Source: Terriglobia bacterium (lineage in GTDB: Bacteria > Acidobacteriota > Terriglobia > UBA7540). Taken from it: a DNA stretch of 5,181 nt. The notes beneath the pieces are model-generated. The model saw only the letters and a list, made by a program, of their open reading frames with translations, did not search any database and was not told the DNA's origin. Positions 1 through 4,270 of this stretch are shown piece by piece. The stretch lies in assembly GCA_020072905.1 (NCBI GenBank), contig JAIQGB010000478.1:1-5181 (forward strand), in the 5' to 3' direction. Numbering within the stretch: the first letter of the stretch is position 1; each line of letters opens with the position of its first letter. The position numbers were made by a program, and so were the translations under genes.

Positions 1-387
1 GTAGAATCTATCGCCGTCCGCGTGATAAATGCGAAAACAGGGAAACCGGTGTCTAACAGGACCGTCTCGGTCTCGTATACGAATCCCCCGCACGGATATT
101 CCACCCGCGTCGACTCGAAAACAACCTTGCAGGGGACAGCCTGGTTCAAGCTGAACGAGCGGCCGTCTCGGCTGATGGTTCACCCCCTATTGAGGAGTTG
201 GACGCTCTGCTCGCCGGATGAATTCTCCACCGAGGAGATACTGCGGCAGGGGGTTGTTGCCGACAATAAGTGCGACCCGACAGGAAAAGTAAGGAAAGCG
301 TTTAGTGCCAGACCCGGCGAGCTTGTCATCTTTGCGGCATACGGAAACCTCTGGAAACACATTTGGGGACGGCTGCCTAGGCAGTAA
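1..387 (+). CDS. Uncharacterised beta-sandwich-like protein, 3' end (partial)
   Basis: The frame is open from base 1, so the gene begins left of the window; the visible part is 128 codons ending in TAA. An in-frame GTG at 22 is probably internal, because the residues before it (ESIAVRV) already continue the first strand. The start, with RVINAKTGKPVSN followed by alternating hydrophobic residues, resembles the opening of carboxypeptidase-regulatory-like or CNA-B-like beta sandwiches, in which a modifiable strand-turn 'NAKTGKPV' is common. Further on are a CSPDEFSTEE segment, a cysteine pair (Cys64 and Cys84 of the visible part) and a C-terminal PGELVIFA strand. I associate this arrangement with small, often exported, acidobacterial proteins of unknown function. 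No catalytic motif is visible. The export signal, if any, would be outside the window. The coding call is fairly safe; the fold is inferred from sequence pattern only. Confidence 0.72.
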   Translation, partial: VESIAVRVINAKTGKPVSNRTVSVSYTNPPHGYSTRVDSKTTLQGTAWFKLNERPSRLMVHPLLRSWTLCSPDEFSTEEILRQGVVADNKCDPTGKVRKAFSARPGELVIFAAYGNLWKHIWGRLPRQ

Positions 388-390
388 CCC

Positions 391-440
391 CGTGCTACCC
401 CCAACGTGCGGGTAGCCACGGCACCGCTCTTGTGCCGTGG
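391..440 (+). repeat. REP-like hairpin with 5' GTAG foot
   Basis: A perfect 9-bp stem, CCACGGCAC (416-424) with GTGCCGTGG (432-440), encloses a 7-nt loop. The tetranucleotide GTAG (412-415) sits directly 5' of the stem, as in REP sequences recognised by RAYT transposases. A second, imperfect inverted repeat (391-400 with 410-420) overlaps its left side. The stem is followed by GCTTTTG and lies 28 bp after the stop of the upstream gene, so it could also work as a weak terminator for that gene. The REP reading is preferred because two more GTAG-footed stems occur in the window. Confidence 0.6.
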
Positions 441-453
441 GCTTTTGTGCCGA

Positions 454-498
454 AGCGAGTAGCGCGGACCTCCGTCCTTGACGTCCGCGCTACTCGCT
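454..498 (+). repeat. REP-like palindrome, 16-bp arms
   Basis: The perfect 16-bp inverted repeat AGCGAGTAGCGCGGAC (454-469) / GTCCGCGCTACTCGCT (483-498) has a 13-nt loop. GTAG (459-462) and its complement CTAC (490-493) are embedded in the arms just outside the CGCGGAC/GTCCGCG core, so each strand has a GTAG-footed hairpin. GGAC (466-469) can alternatively pair with GTCC (474-477) in the loop. The right arm matches 2239-2254 at 15 of 16 bases and CGCGGACCTCCG (463-474) recurs inverted at 2190-2201, so this is a dispersed family and not a single-copy terminator. Confidence 0.75.
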
Positions 499-504
499 GA
501 AGTT

Positions 505-509
505 AAGGA
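505..509 (+). promoter_or_regulatory. Shine-Dalgarno AAGGA deciding a GTG start
   Basis: AAGGA lies 4 nt before GTG 514, which is a little close but is the only purine-rich match. It favours GTG 514 over the TTG at 478, which falls inside the REP palindrome, and over TTG 526. Confidence 0.4.
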
Positions 510-513
510 TTGC

Positions 514-894
514 GTGAGATTCGAATTGAACACCATACGCAGGGTGACACTTGATAGATTTCTAGTAGTCGGCACAGCGTTGCTGCTAGCCGGCCTCCTA
601 TTTGGTTCTTTTGCGCTCACGGACAAGTTCCACATTGGCTATAAGTGGAACTGGGCGATATGGTTTGGGGTTAGTTCCTTTCTGATCGTGGGATTGAAGC
701 TCCGGCCGAAGGCCAAGCAACGAGGATTCATAGCCTTTTGTTCTGCGTGGTTTCTAGTCCATATGCTGATAATGATTATGGCTGCCTCTCGCCTTCCGTT
801 GCTCATTTCCACGTTGCCCGTGGTCTTCGAGCTGTGGTTGGGGCTTGCAATTGCGTATCGGCTCTTTGGATTACCACCGAAGCACAAGAAATAG
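514..894 (+). CDS. Small four-helix integral membrane protein, function unknown
   Basis: This is a 126-residue protein if translation starts at GTG 514. The frame stays open to TTG 478, but that codon lies in the loop of the REP palindrome and the added residues are encoded by the repeat arm, so the longer start is unlikely. Four hydrophobic segments are visible at about residues 16-35, 47-61, 72-91 and 96-118. A basic loop (KLRPKAKQR, 62-70) separates helices 2 and 3, and the basic tail PPKHKK suggests a cytoplasmic C-terminus. No cofactor or transport motif is recognised. Base composition is less GC-rich than in the signalling genes to the right, and the gene sits between REP-like repeats and a transposase remnant, which fits an accessory or acquired gene. 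It is not co-transcribed with anything visible downstream, since the next features are on the other strand. Coding status rests on the clean alternating helix/loop pattern; the function is unknown. Confidence 0.65.
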   Translation: MRFELNTIRRVTLDRFLVVGTALLLAGLLFGSFALTDKFHIGYKWNWAIWFGVSSFLIVGLKLRPKAKQRGFIAFCSAWFLVHMLIMIMAASRLPLLISTLPVVFELWLGLAIAYRLFGLPPKHKK

Positions 895-936
895 CAAGCA
901 AGGCTTTGCGTGCCGGGGAATGATGCCGAGGGCTCG

Positions 937-1200
937 AATTCGAGTTCGCGGGTCGGAGGGCCACCTGACGCGGTCGATGATCAAACCACAGCGTTGCTGC
1001 GGCACTGCCGCGCTCCTACCGGAATACTCTTTGACGCTGGACCATCGCCGGTCTTGTGGGCGGCCTACCAAGCCGGCTTTGACGGGGTTCCCGTGAAGGT
1101 ACTCGGCCTTCTCGCGGGCTGGCGCAGACTGTCGCTCTTAACGGTCTGCGATCTCGCGGAGCGACTGGTGGTCAGGACATTGAAGCTCATGGAATCGAAG
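937..1200 (-). pseudogene. Decayed RAYT / IS200-like Y1 transposase, C-terminal remnant
   Basis: Read on the - strand, three frames together give the C-terminal half of a REP-associated tyrosine transposase (Y1_Tnp). RFHE (from 1197) followed by FNVLT matches the family's RFYDFNV-x-T once one extra C is ignored. After a gap come REKAEYLHGNPVKAGLV (about 1118-1069), the family's EK-x-x-Y-h-H-x-NPV-x-x-GLV signature, then GRPQDRRWSSVKEYSG, matching the usual P-x-D-W-x-WSS-x-x-Y, and a tail ending IDRV, PSDPRTRI near 937. An in-frame TAA (1140-1138) and at least two frame changes break the gene. The HUH motif and the catalytic tyrosine region expected upstream are not recognisable in 1201-1444, so the N-terminal part is deleted or eroded beyond recognition. 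The last frame runs on open to 871 and overlaps the end of the membrane gene on the other strand; that extension is not considered part of the transposase. The remnant cannot be active. Confidence 0.72.
1110..1159 (-). repeat. Small hairpin insertion flanked by 8-bp direct repeats in the dead transposase
   Basis: The inverted repeat CGCAGAC (1123-1129) / GTCTGCG (1144-1150) lies between two copies of the 8-mer which reads CCGCGAGA on the - strand (1159-1152 and 1117-1110). The 42 nt from one copy to the next carry the stop codon and separate FNVLT from REKAEYLHG. Removing them restores the spacing between these blocks normal for the family, apart from a one-base shift. The arm CGCAGAC is also the arm start of the hairpins at 2174-2254. 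Confidence 0.45.
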
Positions 1201-1444
1201 ATCAGGGCAGAGACAATTCCCTTCGGGAGATCGCAGCCCCCACAAGCTCGGGGTCTGCGCCAGCCCGCCATCTTCGGCATGTTCAAACACCATCAGCTCT
1301 TCGACGGCGCAAAGGCCTACGCCCTCGCCTCGCTCGCCACACCTTCGCCCGTCGCCCAGGAGGTCGCATGAGTTCAACTCACTTTTTCCCTTTACAGCCA
1401 AGAGAGAATCTACCCGCTCACCGACTCTTCGCGAATCGCGGCGA

Positions 1445-2011
1445 TTAGCCAGCCGAGCTCGCACGGACGTGCGTGGTCTTGTTCTCTTCAATCTTGACCT
1501 TCTGTTCGAGTTCCGAGCTTCCGGCCAGTGAAACAACCTTCAAGTCATAGTCGCCGGGGGTAATCATCAGCCCTTGAGAGGAATTGTTGAATTCATCAAC
1601 GTGGCCCATGAATTTGCCGTTGAGGTATACGGCGCTATACATGCCGGTTGCGGCTTCAATTCGAAGGGTGCCATAAGGCGGGTGAGGAGTGAGCGCGTCA
1701 TGCAGAGAATGTTTTAGAGTCGTCGTTTTGCCCGCCACGATTTTCACTTTGGTGGAGAAGTCCTGCCAGCGGGGGTCGCTTAAGGTTATTTCGTGTTCGC
1801 CCGCTGGGAGCGCGTACCAGCACGACCAGCCAAGGATGTGTGCCGGCCCTACATATTTGCCGTCTACGAACACTCCGGCAGCGTTGGGGTTGACCTTCAA
1901 TTTCAGGTGCCCAGTGCCGCTGTCTTGCGCTGAGACAGAGAGGCTGCCCAGCAATATGATCAGGCAGGCCCCAAGCATAAAGACATGTAAGCGTTCTGCT
2001 GTGGTTCTCAT
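1445..2011 (-). CDS. Exported protein with two PEGA domains
   Basis: This is a 188-residue protein. Residues 1-28 form a typical Sec signal peptide, with R2/R7, a hydrophobic core (VFMLGACLIILLGSLSV) and a signal peptidase I site VSA|Q after residue 28; there is no lipobox. Two PEGA-type beta-sandwich repeats follow. The first, about 35-95, contains LKVNPNAAGVFVDGKYVG and ends in a LPAGEHEITL hairpin. The second, about 113-182, contains GTLRIEA, VYLNGKFMG (128-136) and ITPGDYDLKV. PEGA domains are found in surface or periplasmic proteins and are thought to bind other envelope components; they have no enzymatic activity of their own. The ATG start is supported by GGAGG 4 nt upstream and by the signal peptide. 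The gene stands alone: upstream is an intergenic region with a REP-like element, and downstream is a transposase remnant in the same orientation. The domain call is from sequence pattern; the specific partner is unknown. Confidence 0.9.
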   Translation of the reverse strand: MRTTAERLHVFMLGACLIILLGSLSVSAQDSGTGHLKLKVNPNAAGVFVDGKYVGPAHILGWSCWYALPAGEHEITLSDPRWQDFSTKVKIVAGKTTTLKHSLHDALTPHPPYGTLRIEAATGMYSAVYLNGKFMGHVDEFNNSSQGLMITPGDYDLKVVSLAGSSELEQKVKIEENKTTHVRASSAG

Positions 2012-2015
2012 AGTG

Positions 2016-2020
2016 CCTCC
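2016..2020 (-). promoter_or_regulatory. Shine-Dalgarno GGAGG of the PEGA gene
   Basis: GGAGG on the - strand lies 4 nt before ATG 2011. It is the strongest ribosome binding site in the window at normal spacing and it fixes the start of the PEGA protein. Confidence 0.7.
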
Positions 2021-2050
2021 GGATTTTTAAGAGCTGATATTCCTACTGCC

Positions 2051-2079
2051 ATGTTAACGCACTCTACTCCCAATAGCAA
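2051..2079 (-). promoter_or_regulatory. Possible sigma-70-type promoter of the PEGA gene
   Basis: On the - strand, TTGCTA (2079-2074) and TAACAT (2056-2051) are separated by exactly 17 nt. Each matches the -35 or -10 consensus at 4 of 6 positions, and the pair lies about 40 nt upstream of the start codon. Matches of this quality occur by chance, so this is only a candidate. Confidence 0.27.
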
Positions 2080-2173
2080 CGGAAATGCGGGTGTGTGTCG
2101 TTAGCAGATGAAATGCCCGGTTGAATTGACACGTGATCTGTCCGCTTTGGGCGGTCGGGGGATAAGGGGGTAA

Positions 2174-2254
2174 CGCAGACCTCGGTTTTCGGAGGTCCGC
2201 GGCCTTTGCGCGGACGAGCCGCAGACCTTTTGGAGCAGGTCTGCGCTACTCGCT
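2174..2254 (-). repeat. Compound REP-like element with two hairpins
   Basis: Hairpin A has a perfect 9-bp stem (2220-2228 with 2237-2245) and an 8-nt loop. On the - strand it is preceded directly by GTAG (complement CTAC at 2246-2249). Hairpin B pairs CGCAGACCTC (2174-2183) with GAGGTCCGCG (2192-2201); its one mismatch is a G-T wobble when read on the - strand. The segment 2239-2254 matches the right arm of the palindrome at 483-498 except for one base, and 2190-2201 is the inverse of 463-474. The element lies downstream of the Trp-rich reading frame and upstream of the PEGA gene, and may also end transcription of the signalling cluster. Confidence 0.7.
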
Positions 2255-2293
2255 TCCGGCTATCGAAGATTGGCCCAACAAGTTGGAACGACG

Positions 2294-2662
2294 CTAGCGG
2301 AAGACGGCGTCCAGGACTTTGCGGACCCACTCGGTATTCCACTCGTAGGAGGTTTCCCAGCTCTCCCGGTGGTCCCATACCCTGCGGAGTCTGCGCCAGT
2401 AGCGCTCCCGGGAGTCAGCGGCGGCAGGCATCGCCGGGAACTGGCTCGTATCGATCTTGAACTCCGGCGGAGGTTGCTCCGGCAGCTCCGAGCCGTAGAG
2501 GTAATTCCACTGCAGGGCCGTCTCGGCCCTCTGCCAGTAAGCCAATGCCAAGTCGTGTTCAACCGCCTTGCGCTCGGCGTCCCACTCCGGGCGGGGATTG
2601 ATGAACTCGGCGGGCGGATTGTCAGCGAGCCGCGCGACGGGGCGGATGAAAAGGTACGCCAG
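2294..2662 (-). CDS. Trp-rich uncharacterised protein, start codon unresolved (frame follows PilZ stop)
   Basis: The frame is open from just after the TGA of the PilZ gene (2689-2687) to TAG at 2296-2294, 130 codons. Coding character begins right at that TGA: 38 of the first 45 codons end in G or C. It has eight tryptophans and a patterned sequence: a short hydrophobic stretch (AAVLAYLFI), FINPRPEWDAER, a probable helix HDLALAYWQRAETALQWNYLYG, a proline-rich hinge ELPEQPPPEF, then a charged Trp-rich helix (YWRRLRRVWDHRESWETSY). No ATG, GTG or TTG occurs until TTG 2551, which would leave only 85 residues and lose a third of the segment. The coordinates use CTG 2662 as the first near-cognate start. 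Alternatives are an ancestral or recoded PilZ fusion with the TGA as an internal stop, or a frameshift that removed the true start. The family is not recognised and no catalytic residues are evident. Coding status is likely; the 5' end is not settled. Confidence 0.6.
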   Translation of the reverse strand: MAYLFIRPVARLADNPPAEFINPRPEWDAERKAVEHDLALAYWQRAETALQWNYLYGSELPEQPPPEFKIDTSQFPAMPAAADSRERYWRRLRRVWDHRESWETSYEWNTEWVRKVLDAVFR

Positions 2663-2686
2663 GACAGCGGCGCGGGTCTGCCGCGA

Positions 2687-2986
2687 TCAGACGGCGGTTG
2701 GTAAGGCGACCAGAAACTCCAGGCCCGCCCGACGGCCCTTCTCAGCCTCGGGGCTGCCCACCCAGATGACGCGGGCACGGACCGCGTACTTGAGGCCCTC
2801 GCTCGGAACAACTTCCACAAGCTGGCCTGCTTGCAGATCCGCTTCCGCGTACAGTCCCGCCCCATACTGGGACAAATCTGAACTCTGGGCTTGCACCTCC
2901 GTCTTTTCACCGGCGGAGTCAAGGATCAAGACGATGGCGAGTTTTGCCGGCAGACGCCCGGCGCGACGCTGTGCGTGCTCATTCAT
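2687..2986 (-). CDS. PilZ-domain protein, c-di-GMP receptor motif intact
   Basis: This 99-residue protein is almost entirely one PilZ domain. The c-di-GMP-binding signature is present in both parts: RxxxR at residues 7-11 (RRAGR) near the N-terminus and DxSxxG at 37-42 (DLSQYG), followed by AGLYAE and the later barrel strands up to GLEFLV near the C-terminus. In characterised PilZ proteins these residues wrap the dimeric c-di-GMP ligand, and single-domain members act as adaptors that bind a partner protein when loaded. The ATG is the only usable start; an in-frame stop lies 14 codons upstream. The nearest strong Shine-Dalgarno (AGGAGG) is about 25 nt away, so initiation may be weak. The gene lies 110 bp downstream of the response regulator and its TGA continues in frame into the Trp-rich segment. 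Partner and output are unknown. Confidence 0.88.
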   Translation of the reverse strand: MNEHAQRRAGRLPAKLAIVLILDSAGEKTEVQAQSSDLSQYGAGLYAEADLQAGQLVEVVPSEGLKYAVRARVIWVGSPEAEKGRRAGLEFLVALPTAV

Positions 2987-3096
2987 GCGATAAGGATAGA
3001 AGGAACCTGCCTCCTGGGCAAGCTTTCATGATGAGTAACCCCTTGAGAGCTCACCCCCCTGGCGCGGAGCCCGGCGCGAAGGATAAGCGTCCAGGC

Positions 3097-3504
3097 TTAC
3101 GGGGTCTCTTTGACGGAGGGCGGGATTCTCAGGAGAACACGGAGCTGGCCCAACAAGTCTTGCTGGATACGATGCCGGGGCACATGTTGAAGGCAATTGT
3201 GCTCGATCAAGTCGAGGGTCGCGGCATCAGCCACCTCACCGGTTATGACCAGCACGCGGCCAACGAGGTTGGGGCGGATCTCCTGGATCTGCGGGAGCAC
3301 GTTCTCAGCATTGACGTTGGAGCACCGCAGATCGAGGAGGACGGCGTCGAATTCTTCGCGTCGGATCTTGGCGAGCGCCTGTTGGCCATCAGGAGCCGCG
3401 TCGCCCTCACAGCCCAGGCCGGCCAACAACACGTAGAGAATATTCCGCACCGCCGGTTCGTCTTCGATGATCAGAACCCTGCGGTACTGCGGCGTCCGGC
3501 TCAT
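3097..3504 (-). CDS. Stand-alone receiver-domain response regulator (CheY-like)
   Basis: A single receiver domain of 135 residues from ATG 3504. GTG 3522 would add six residues but has a GGGGGGAGG directly abutting it with no spacer, so the ATG is preferred, though its own ribosome binding site is poor. Visible receiver features, numbered from ATG: the acidic pair E14-D15 in VLIIEDEP, the phospho-acceptor D58 in VLLDLR and the switch threonine T88 in VLVITGE. The invariant lysine of beta-5, usually KP, is missing: the region reads LQHVPRHRIQQDLL. Stand-alone receivers pass a phosphoryl signal by protein contact. Loss of the lysine often weakens or alters phosphorylation-dependent switching, so this may be an atypical receiver. 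No DNA-binding or enzymatic output domain follows. The gene lies 45 bp downstream of the membrane-protein gene and 110 bp upstream of a PilZ gene, probably in one transcript. No kinase is in the window. Confidence 0.88.
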   Translation of the reverse strand: MSRTPQYRRVLIIEDEPAVRNILYVLLAGLGCEGDAAPDGQQALAKIRREEFDAVLLDLRCSNVNAENVLPQIQEIRPNLVGRVLVITGEVADAATLDLIEHNCLQHVPRHRIQQDLLGQLRVLLRIPPSVKETP

Positions 3505-3549
3505 GATAGGCTTCGGCTTCACCCTCCCCCCGCGGTCATTCGTTGCCGG

Positions 3550-4014
3550 TCAGGACACGACGTTGAGATTGCCAGCGCGGACCACTTCCACTCGGTAGCC
3601 CACGACGTTGGCGAAGTATTCCAGGATGGCTGCTAGCTTCAGAGCGGCCGGCTTCACTTGCAGCCCAAGAGAGTGACGCAAGCTCATCGCGAAAAACAGC
3701 AGGTGGCAGTAACTCGAAAGGAAGCGTTCTTCAACAGAGACGCGGTAAGCGCCGGGGGCCTCCACCTTGCGAAGCAGGAAAGTCAAAGCCTTGTAATCGC
3801 AGGCGAGAGCCAGCCGCAACTGTTCGTACTTGATTCCCTGATCCTCTTCCTCAAGCGCCGCGCGCAGGGTCGGGAATTCCAATCCATTGGTGTTGACAAT
3901 GAGTTTGAAATAGGCGTGCTTGAATTCCCGGCGCAGGATCCGCTGGCTGACTGCTTGCAGGAAGAACATGAACAGCGCAGCGGAAGTGACCAGAACGAGC
4001 GCAGCAAGAATCAT
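3550..4014 (-). CDS. Membrane-anchored protein of unknown function
   Basis: This is a 154-residue protein starting at ATG 4014. The upstream TTG (4020) would add two residues, but a G-rich tract on the - strand (4026-4021) then sits too close, whereas it lies 6 nt before the ATG. Residues 1-21 form one transmembrane helix (LVLVTSAALFMFFL), followed by a basic juxtamembrane segment (QRILRREFKH), so the body is probably cytoplasmic. The rest looks mainly helical: LIVNTNGLEFPTLRAALEE, YEQLRLALACDYKALTFLLRK, then RFLSSYCHLLFFAMSLRHSLG, and an amphipathic helix LKLAAILEYFANVVGYRVE ending near the C-terminus. No enzyme motif is seen. I associate similar sequences with other Acidobacteriota but know of no function. 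Position between two PilZ genes and just upstream of a receiver suggests a role in the same signalling unit, which is an inference from gene order only. Confidence 0.8.
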   Translation of the reverse strand: MILAALVLVTSAALFMFFLQAVSQRILRREFKHAYFKLIVNTNGLEFPTLRAALEEEDQGIKYEQLRLALACDYKALTFLLRKVEAPGAYRVSVEERFLSSYCHLLFFAMSLRHSLGLQVKPAALKLAAILEYFANVVGYRVEVVRAGNLNVVS

Positions 4015-4020
4015 GCACAA

Positions 4021-4026
4021 CCCCCC
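4021..4026 (-). promoter_or_regulatory. G-rich ribosome binding site deciding ATG 4014
   Basis: On the - strand AAAGGGGGG is followed by TTGTGC and then ATG 4014. The spacing suits ATG 4014 and is too short for TTG 4020. Confidence 0.45.
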
Positions 4027-4130
4027 TTTGGAACGCCCCAGTCGGTTCTTGAGGGCACAGCCATCCTAGACAATCCTCTTCGTCTGCGCAAGAGTACCAA
4101 AGTACCCCTTCATGAGGTTTCTCTAATGCT

Positions 4131-4245
4131 CGGGTCGAGGACCCACCCGGTCCGTGGCCCACACGGAAATGGTGGGTCGGACCCAGCCGGATCAATGTGC
4201 GGGAAGGGCCGACGGGAGTGTCAGCCGGGTGCCCTGGGGCACCGG
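4131..4245 (-). other. Structured intergenic leader with competing hairpins
   Basis: The 256-bp gap between the PilZ gene at 4271-4597 and the membrane-protein gene holds no convincing reading frame but has strong secondary structure. GACCCACC (4140-4147) pairs with GGTGGGTC (4171-4178), an internal 3x3 loop follows, then TCCGTG (4151-4156) pairs with CACGGA (4162-4167) around a 5-nt loop. CGGGT (4131-4135) can instead pair with ACCCG (4145-4149), which would break the first stem. GGTGCC (4228-4233) / GGCACC (4238-4243) forms a tetraloop hairpin, extended by CC/GG, about 26 nt after the PilZ stop. No T-tract follows, so these are not clear intrinsic terminators. They could be a 5' leader element of the downstream genes. 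No match to the c-di-GMP GEMM riboswitch core was seen. Confidence 0.4.
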
Positions 4246-4270
4246 CCACCGCCCGCCGCCTGGATTCGTC

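Noticed and set aside
910..1371. 153-codon + strand frame opposite the transposase remnant
   Set aside because: It has no recognisable family or ribosome binding site, and lies antisense to the clear NPVKAGLV...WSS remnant, which explains its openness.
2687..2689. TGA as a selenocysteine codon
   Set aside because: The PilZ domain is complete before it, no selenoprotein family is evident and no clear SECIS-like stem directly follows. A nonsense split or alternative start is simpler.
2270..2704. 144-codon + strand frame
   Set aside because: Antisense to the Trp-rich segment. The sense strand has the better codon pattern and the helix-like periodicity.
2260..2922. 220-codon - strand frame across the PilZ and Trp-rich genes
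   Set aside because: Its translation is a low-complexity run of Arg, Ser and Pro, typical of a shifted frame in GC-rich genes, and it conflicts with an intact PilZ domain.
2271..3159. 13-nt direct repeat TGGCCCAACAAGT near 2271 and 3147
   Set aside because: The second copy is inside receiver coding sequence, and a 13-mer match is within chance expectation for a window this size.
2944..3636. 230-codon + strand frame
   Set aside because: It is antisense to the receiver domain. High third-position GC in the real gene keeps the opposite frame open; the receiver motifs on the - strand are decisive.
4131..4245. c-di-GMP (GEMM) riboswitch
   Set aside because: The conserved core sequences of GEMM-I were not found in this leader or in the 110-bp gap before the second PilZ gene, so only an unspecified structured leader is reported.
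3851..4249. 132-codon - strand frame spanning the leader and membrane-protein gene
   Set aside because: Overlaps the membrane protein out of frame, has no ribosome binding site and no recognisable motif.
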